Assembly (NCBI RefSeq): GCF_001704415.2
Contig: NC_030808.1
Location: forward strand, 132,447,089-132,511,088
Source of the DNA: Capra hircus
Taxonomy: Eukaryota; Chordata; Mammalia; Artiodactyla; Bovidae
Reading direction: 5' to 3'
DNA length: 64,000 nt
Every line of letters begins with the position of its first letter. Within the stretch, counting starts at the first letter, position 1. The notes beneath the pieces are model-generated. The model did not search any database, was not told the origin of the DNA, and saw only the letters and a list, made by a program, of their open reading frames with translations. Both the position numbers and the translations under genes were made by a program. Positions 60,660 through 64,000 of this stretch are shown in pieces.

Positions 60660-61071
60660 TTAGAGTTGGACTGTGAAGAAAGCTGAGCACTGAAGAATCG
60701 ATGCTTTTGAACTGTGGTGTTTGAGAAGACTCTTGAGAGTCCCCTGGACTGCAAGGAGATCCAACCAGTCCATTCTAAAGGAGATCGGCCCTGGGTGTTC
60801 TCTAGAAGGAACAATGCTAAAGCTGAAACTCCAGTACTTTGGCCACCTCATGTGAAGAGTTGACTCATTGGAAAAGACTCTGATGCTGGGAGGGATTGGG
60901 GGCAGGAGGAGAAGGGGACGACAGAGGATGAGATGGCTGGATGGCATCTCACCAACTCGATGGACGTGAGTTTGAGTGAACTCTGGGAAAATGGTGATGG
61001 ACAGGGAGGCCTGGCGTGCTGCAATTCATGGGGTAGCAAAGAGTCAAACACAACTGAGCGACTGACCTGAC
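60660..61071 (+). mobile_element. BovB LINE 3' end in L1
   Basis: TTAGAGTTGGACTGTGAAGAAAGC, ATCGATGCTTTTGAACTGTGG, CAGTACTTTGGCCACCTCATG, to ACAACTGAGCGACTGACC. The L1 context on both sides is ORF2 (GAGCTTTTAGTTCTATT | GTTTCTTTCACTGTTTTTC). Confidence 0.92.
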
Positions 61072-61143
61072 TGTTTCTTTCACTGTTTTTCATTTATTTC
61101 TGCTAGGATCTTTATGATTTCTTTCCTTCTACTAATTTTCAGG

Positions 61144-61175
61144 GGCGGGGGGGGGGGGTGCGGGAAGGGGGGTTG
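61144..61175 (+). repeat. G-rich tract
   Basis: GGGGCGGGG runs on to a G tract of more than 10, then GCGGGAAGGGGGG. Four or more G runs are close enough to form a G-quadruplex. It interrupts the reversed L1 ORF2. Confidence 0.85.
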
Positions 61176-62156
61176 TTCTTCTTTTTCCAGTTGTTTTAGG
61201 TGCAAAGTTACGTTGTCTATTCAATGTTTTTCTTGTATCTTGAGGTAGGATTGTATTGCTATAAACTTCCCTCTTAGAACTGCTTTTGGTACATCCCATA
61301 GGTTTTGAGTTGTCGTGTTTTCATTGTTATTTGTTTCTAGAAATTTTTTTATTTCCCTTTTGATTTCTTCAGTAATCTGTTGATTATTTACAAATGTGTT
61401 GCTTAATCTCTCCAGGTGCTTGTATTTCTTACAGTTTTTCTCTTATAATTGATATCTAGTCTCATAGCGTTGCGGTCGGAGAAGATGCTTGATGCCATTT
61501 CAATTATCTTAAATTTACTGAGGTTTGATTTGTGATTCAAGATGTGGTCCATCCTGTAGAATGTTCCATGTGCACTTGAGAAGGTGTATTCAGCTGCATT
61601 TGGTTGGAATGTCCTGCAGATATCAATGAGATCCATCTCATCTAATGTATCATTTAAGACTTGTATTTCCTTACTAAGTTTCTGTTTTGATGATCTGTCT
61701 ATTGGTGTGAGAAGGGTGTTAAAGTCTCCTACTATTATTGTGTTACTGTCCATTTCTCCTTTTATGTCTATTAGTGTTTGTCTTATGTATTGAGGTGCTC
61801 CTGTGTTGGGTGCATAAATATTTATAATTGTTATGTCTTCCTCTTGGATTTATCCCTTGGTCAAAATGTACTGTCCTTTCTTATCTCTTGTAATATTCTT
61901 TACTTTAAGGTCTAATTGTCAGATATGAGGACTGCTACTCCAGCTTTCTTTTCCTTCCTATTGGCATGGAACATATTTTACCATCCTCTCACTTTCAGTC
62001 TGTACATGTCTTTAGGTCTAAAGCGGGTTTCTTATAGACAGCATATATATGGGTCTTGTTTTTGTATCCATTTAGCCAGTCTGTGTCTTTTGGTTGGAGC
62101 ATTTAATCTATTTACATTTAAAGTAGCTACTGATATATATGTTCCTATTGCATATT

Positions 62157-62652
62157 AAAAAGCAGAGACATTACTTTGCCAACAAAGGTCCATCTAGTCA
62201 AGTCTATGGTTTTTCCAGTGGTCATGTATGGATGTGAGAGTTGGACTGTGAAGAAAGCTGAGTGCCGAAGAATTGATGCTTTTGAACTGTGGTGTTGGAG
62301 AAGACTCTTGAGAGTCCCTTGGACTGCAAGGAGATCCAACCAGTCCTTTCTAAAGGAGATCAGTCCTGGGTGTTCTTTGGAAGGAATGATGCTAAAGCTG
62401 AAACTCCAGTACTTTGGCCACCTCATGTGAAGAGTTGACTCATTGGAAAAGACTCTGATGCTGGGAGGGATTGGGGGCAGGAGGAAAAGGGGATGACAGA
62501 GGATGAGATGGCTGGATGGCATCACCGACTCAATGGATGTTTGAGTGAACTCCGGGAGTTGGTGATGGTCAGGGAGGCCTGGTGTGCTGCAATTCATGGG
62601 GTTGCAAAGAGTCGGACACGACTGAGCAACTGAACTGAACTGAATTGAACTG
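62157..62652 (+). mobile_element. BovB LINE 3' end in L1
   Basis: AAAAGCAGAGACATTACTTTGCC, GTTTTTCCAGTGGTCATGTATGG, GGAGATCAGTCCTGGGTGTTC, to CTGAGCAACTGAACTGAACTGA. An 84-codon frame at 62,176-62,430 is part of its reverse-transcriptase C-terminus. The short repeat TATTGC/CTGCC-AT marks the L1 site approximately. Confidence 0.92.
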
Positions 62653-63929
62653 ACTGCCATTTTCTTAACTGTTTGGGGTTGATTTTGTAGATCTTTTTTC
62701 TTCTCTTGTATTTCTTGGCTATATAAGTCCCTTTAATATTTGTTGTAAAGCTAATTTGGTCGTACTGAATTCTCTTAATTTTTGCTTGTCTGAAAAGTTT
62801 TTGATTTCTCCATCAATTTTGAATGAGACCCTTGCAGGATACAATAATCTTGGTTGTAGATTTTTTCCTTTCAGTACTTTAAATATATGCTGCCATTTCC
62901 TTCTGGCCTGCAGAGTTTCTGCTGAAAGATAGCTGTTAAGCGTATGGGGTTTCCCTTGTATGTTACTTGCTGCTTCTCCCTTGTGGCTTTTAATATTCTT
63001 TCTACATGTTTAGTCTTTGTTAGCTTGATTAGTATGTGTCTTGGCATGTTTTTCCTTGGGTTTATCCTGTATGGGACTCTTTGCGCATCTTGGACTTGAT
63101 TAACTATTTCCTTATCCTTCTTGGGGAAATTTTCAATGATAATGTCTTCAAAAATTTTCCCATACCCTTTCTTTTTTCTCTTCTTCTGGGACCCCTATAA
63201 TTTGAATGTTGGTGCATTTGATATTGTCCCAGAGGTCTCTGATACAATCCTCACTTCATTTTTTTTTTTTACTTTATTCTGCTGTACAGAAGTTATTTCC
63301 ACCATTTTATCTTCCAGCTAACTGATTTGTTCTTCTGCTTCAGATGTTCTGCTATTGATTTTTTCTAAAGTGTTTTTAATTTCAGTAATTGTGTTGTCTG
63401 TCTCTGTATATTTATTCTTTAATTCTTCTAGGTCTTTGTTAATTGATTCTTACATTTTCTCCATTCTTTTATCAAGGTTTCTGATCATCTTTACTATCAT
63501 TATTCTGAATTCTCTTTCAGGTGGTTTGCCTATTTCCTCTTCATTTATTTGGACTTCTGCATTTCTAGTTTGTTCCTTCATTTGTGTAGTATTTCTCTGC
63601 CTTTTCATTATTTTTTTTTTAACTTATTGTGTTTCACGTTTCCTTTTCCCAGGCTTCAAGGCTGAATTCTTTCTTCCTTTTGGTTTCTGCCTTCCTAAGT
63701 TTGGGCCAGTGGTTTGTGTAAGCTTCGTATAGGTGAGATTTGTGCTGTGCTTTTATTTGTTTGTTTTTCATCTGATGGGCAAGGCTGAGTGATATTTTCC
63801 TTTTGTTTATTGTTTAGATGAGGCATCCTGCACAGGGGGCTACTGGTTGTTGGGTGATGCTGGGTCTTGTATTCAAGAGGTTTCCTTTGCATGAGTTCTC
63901 ACTATTTGATACTTCCTAGGGTTAGCCCC

Positions 63930-64000
63930 ATGGATGGGGGAGCCTGGTGGGCTGCAGTCCATGGGGTCACTGGGAGTCGGACACAACTGAGCGACTTCAC
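63930..64000 (+). repeat. Bov-tA SINE 3' part, cut by the window edge
   Basis: CATGGATGGGGGAGCCTGGTGGGCTGCAGTCC to GGACACAACTGAGCGACTTCAC is the 3' half of a young Bov-tA. Its head is not present to the left. Confidence 0.85.

Larger units (their letters stand above)
55632..63900 (-). mobile_element. Largely complete ruminant L1, reverse orientation, with nested insertions
   Basis: Reading the reverse strand: 5' and ORF1 side about 63.9-62.66 kb; ORF2 endonuclease about 62.15-61.1 kb (IIVGDFNTLLTPID, RIDHILNHK-like); reverse transcriptase 59.5-58.4 kb (NKSPGPDGF, YRPISL, WYADDMILYIE); ORF2 C-terminus 58.3-56.9 kb (NRWGDIPCSWVGRINIVK, MEYYSAIKRK); 3' UTR 56.0-55.63 kb. Frames are cut by stops, so it is not active. 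Insertions: BovB 56,003-56,897; Bov-tA 59,446-59,644; a second L1 3' end 59,740-60,577; BovB 60,660-61,071 and 62,157-62,652. L1 encodes an endonuclease/reverse transcriptase and an RNA-binding ORF1 protein. Confidence 0.85.
47196..64000 (-). other. PCCB: PCCB intron (10-11), right part cut by window edge
   Basis: At least 16.8 kb with no further PCCB exon seen; the motif expected before GCLDINSS (..GNQPKVAS) is absent. Almost all of it is retroelement sequence, described in separate entries. Nothing specific was recognised in 51.9-52.9 and 54.45-54.98 kb. Confidence 0.8.

Overview
This is a piece of a mammalian nuclear genome from a ruminant, most likely cattle or a close bovid. The evidence is spliced genes with GT-AG introns, abundant tRNA-Glu-derived Bov-tA/CHR SINEs, BovB (RTE-type) LINEs and ruminant L1, over an older background of MIR, L2, MER5A, MER20 and Tigger copies shared by placental mammals. 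There are no operons, CRISPR arrays or prokaryotic features. The long open frames are retrotransposon remnants; the real exons are short.

Two host genes meet tail to tail. On the + strand, positions 1 to about 39,100 hold the 3' part of STAG1 (cohesin subunit SA1). Twelve coding exons (23-34 if the usual 34-exon model applies) carry an uninterrupted 499-codon reading frame from 13,849 to the stop at 37,124-37,126. A ~2 kb 3' UTR follows, with three candidate poly(A) signals. The first 13.8 kb are intron. On the - strand, about 43,950 to the right edge holds the 3' part of PCCB (mitochondrial propionyl-CoA carboxylase beta chain): five exons (11-15 if there are 15) between 47,195 and the stop at 44,099-44,101, then a short 3' UTR with an ATTAAA signal. 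The ~4.8 kb between the genes has no recognisable gene and holds a Tigger-like fragment and two tRNA-derived SINEs. The same tail-to-tail order is known for human 3q22.

The right-hand quarter (47.2-64 kb) is PCCB intron packed with nested retrotransposons: a BovB copy with a long uninterrupted reverse-transcriptase frame (48.5-50.1 kb, +), older L1, MER5A and MER20 pieces (47.9-55.6 kb), and a largely complete L1 in reverse orientation (55.6-63.9 kb) broken by three BovB pieces, a Bov-tA SINE and a second L1 3' end. No promoter or CpG island was seen; both gene starts lie outside the window.

I found no evidence of a new biological system. The items most worth checking are a frame-neutral 111-nt cassette exon in STAG1, small retrotransposition scars (a 21-nt SINE head between perfect target-site duplications, a fold-back hairpin at an L1 5' junction, inverted BovB pieces), an in-frame L1-BovB fusion frame, and LTR-like sequence on both sides of a BovB. 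Family names for repeats are my recognition from sequence, not the result of a database search.
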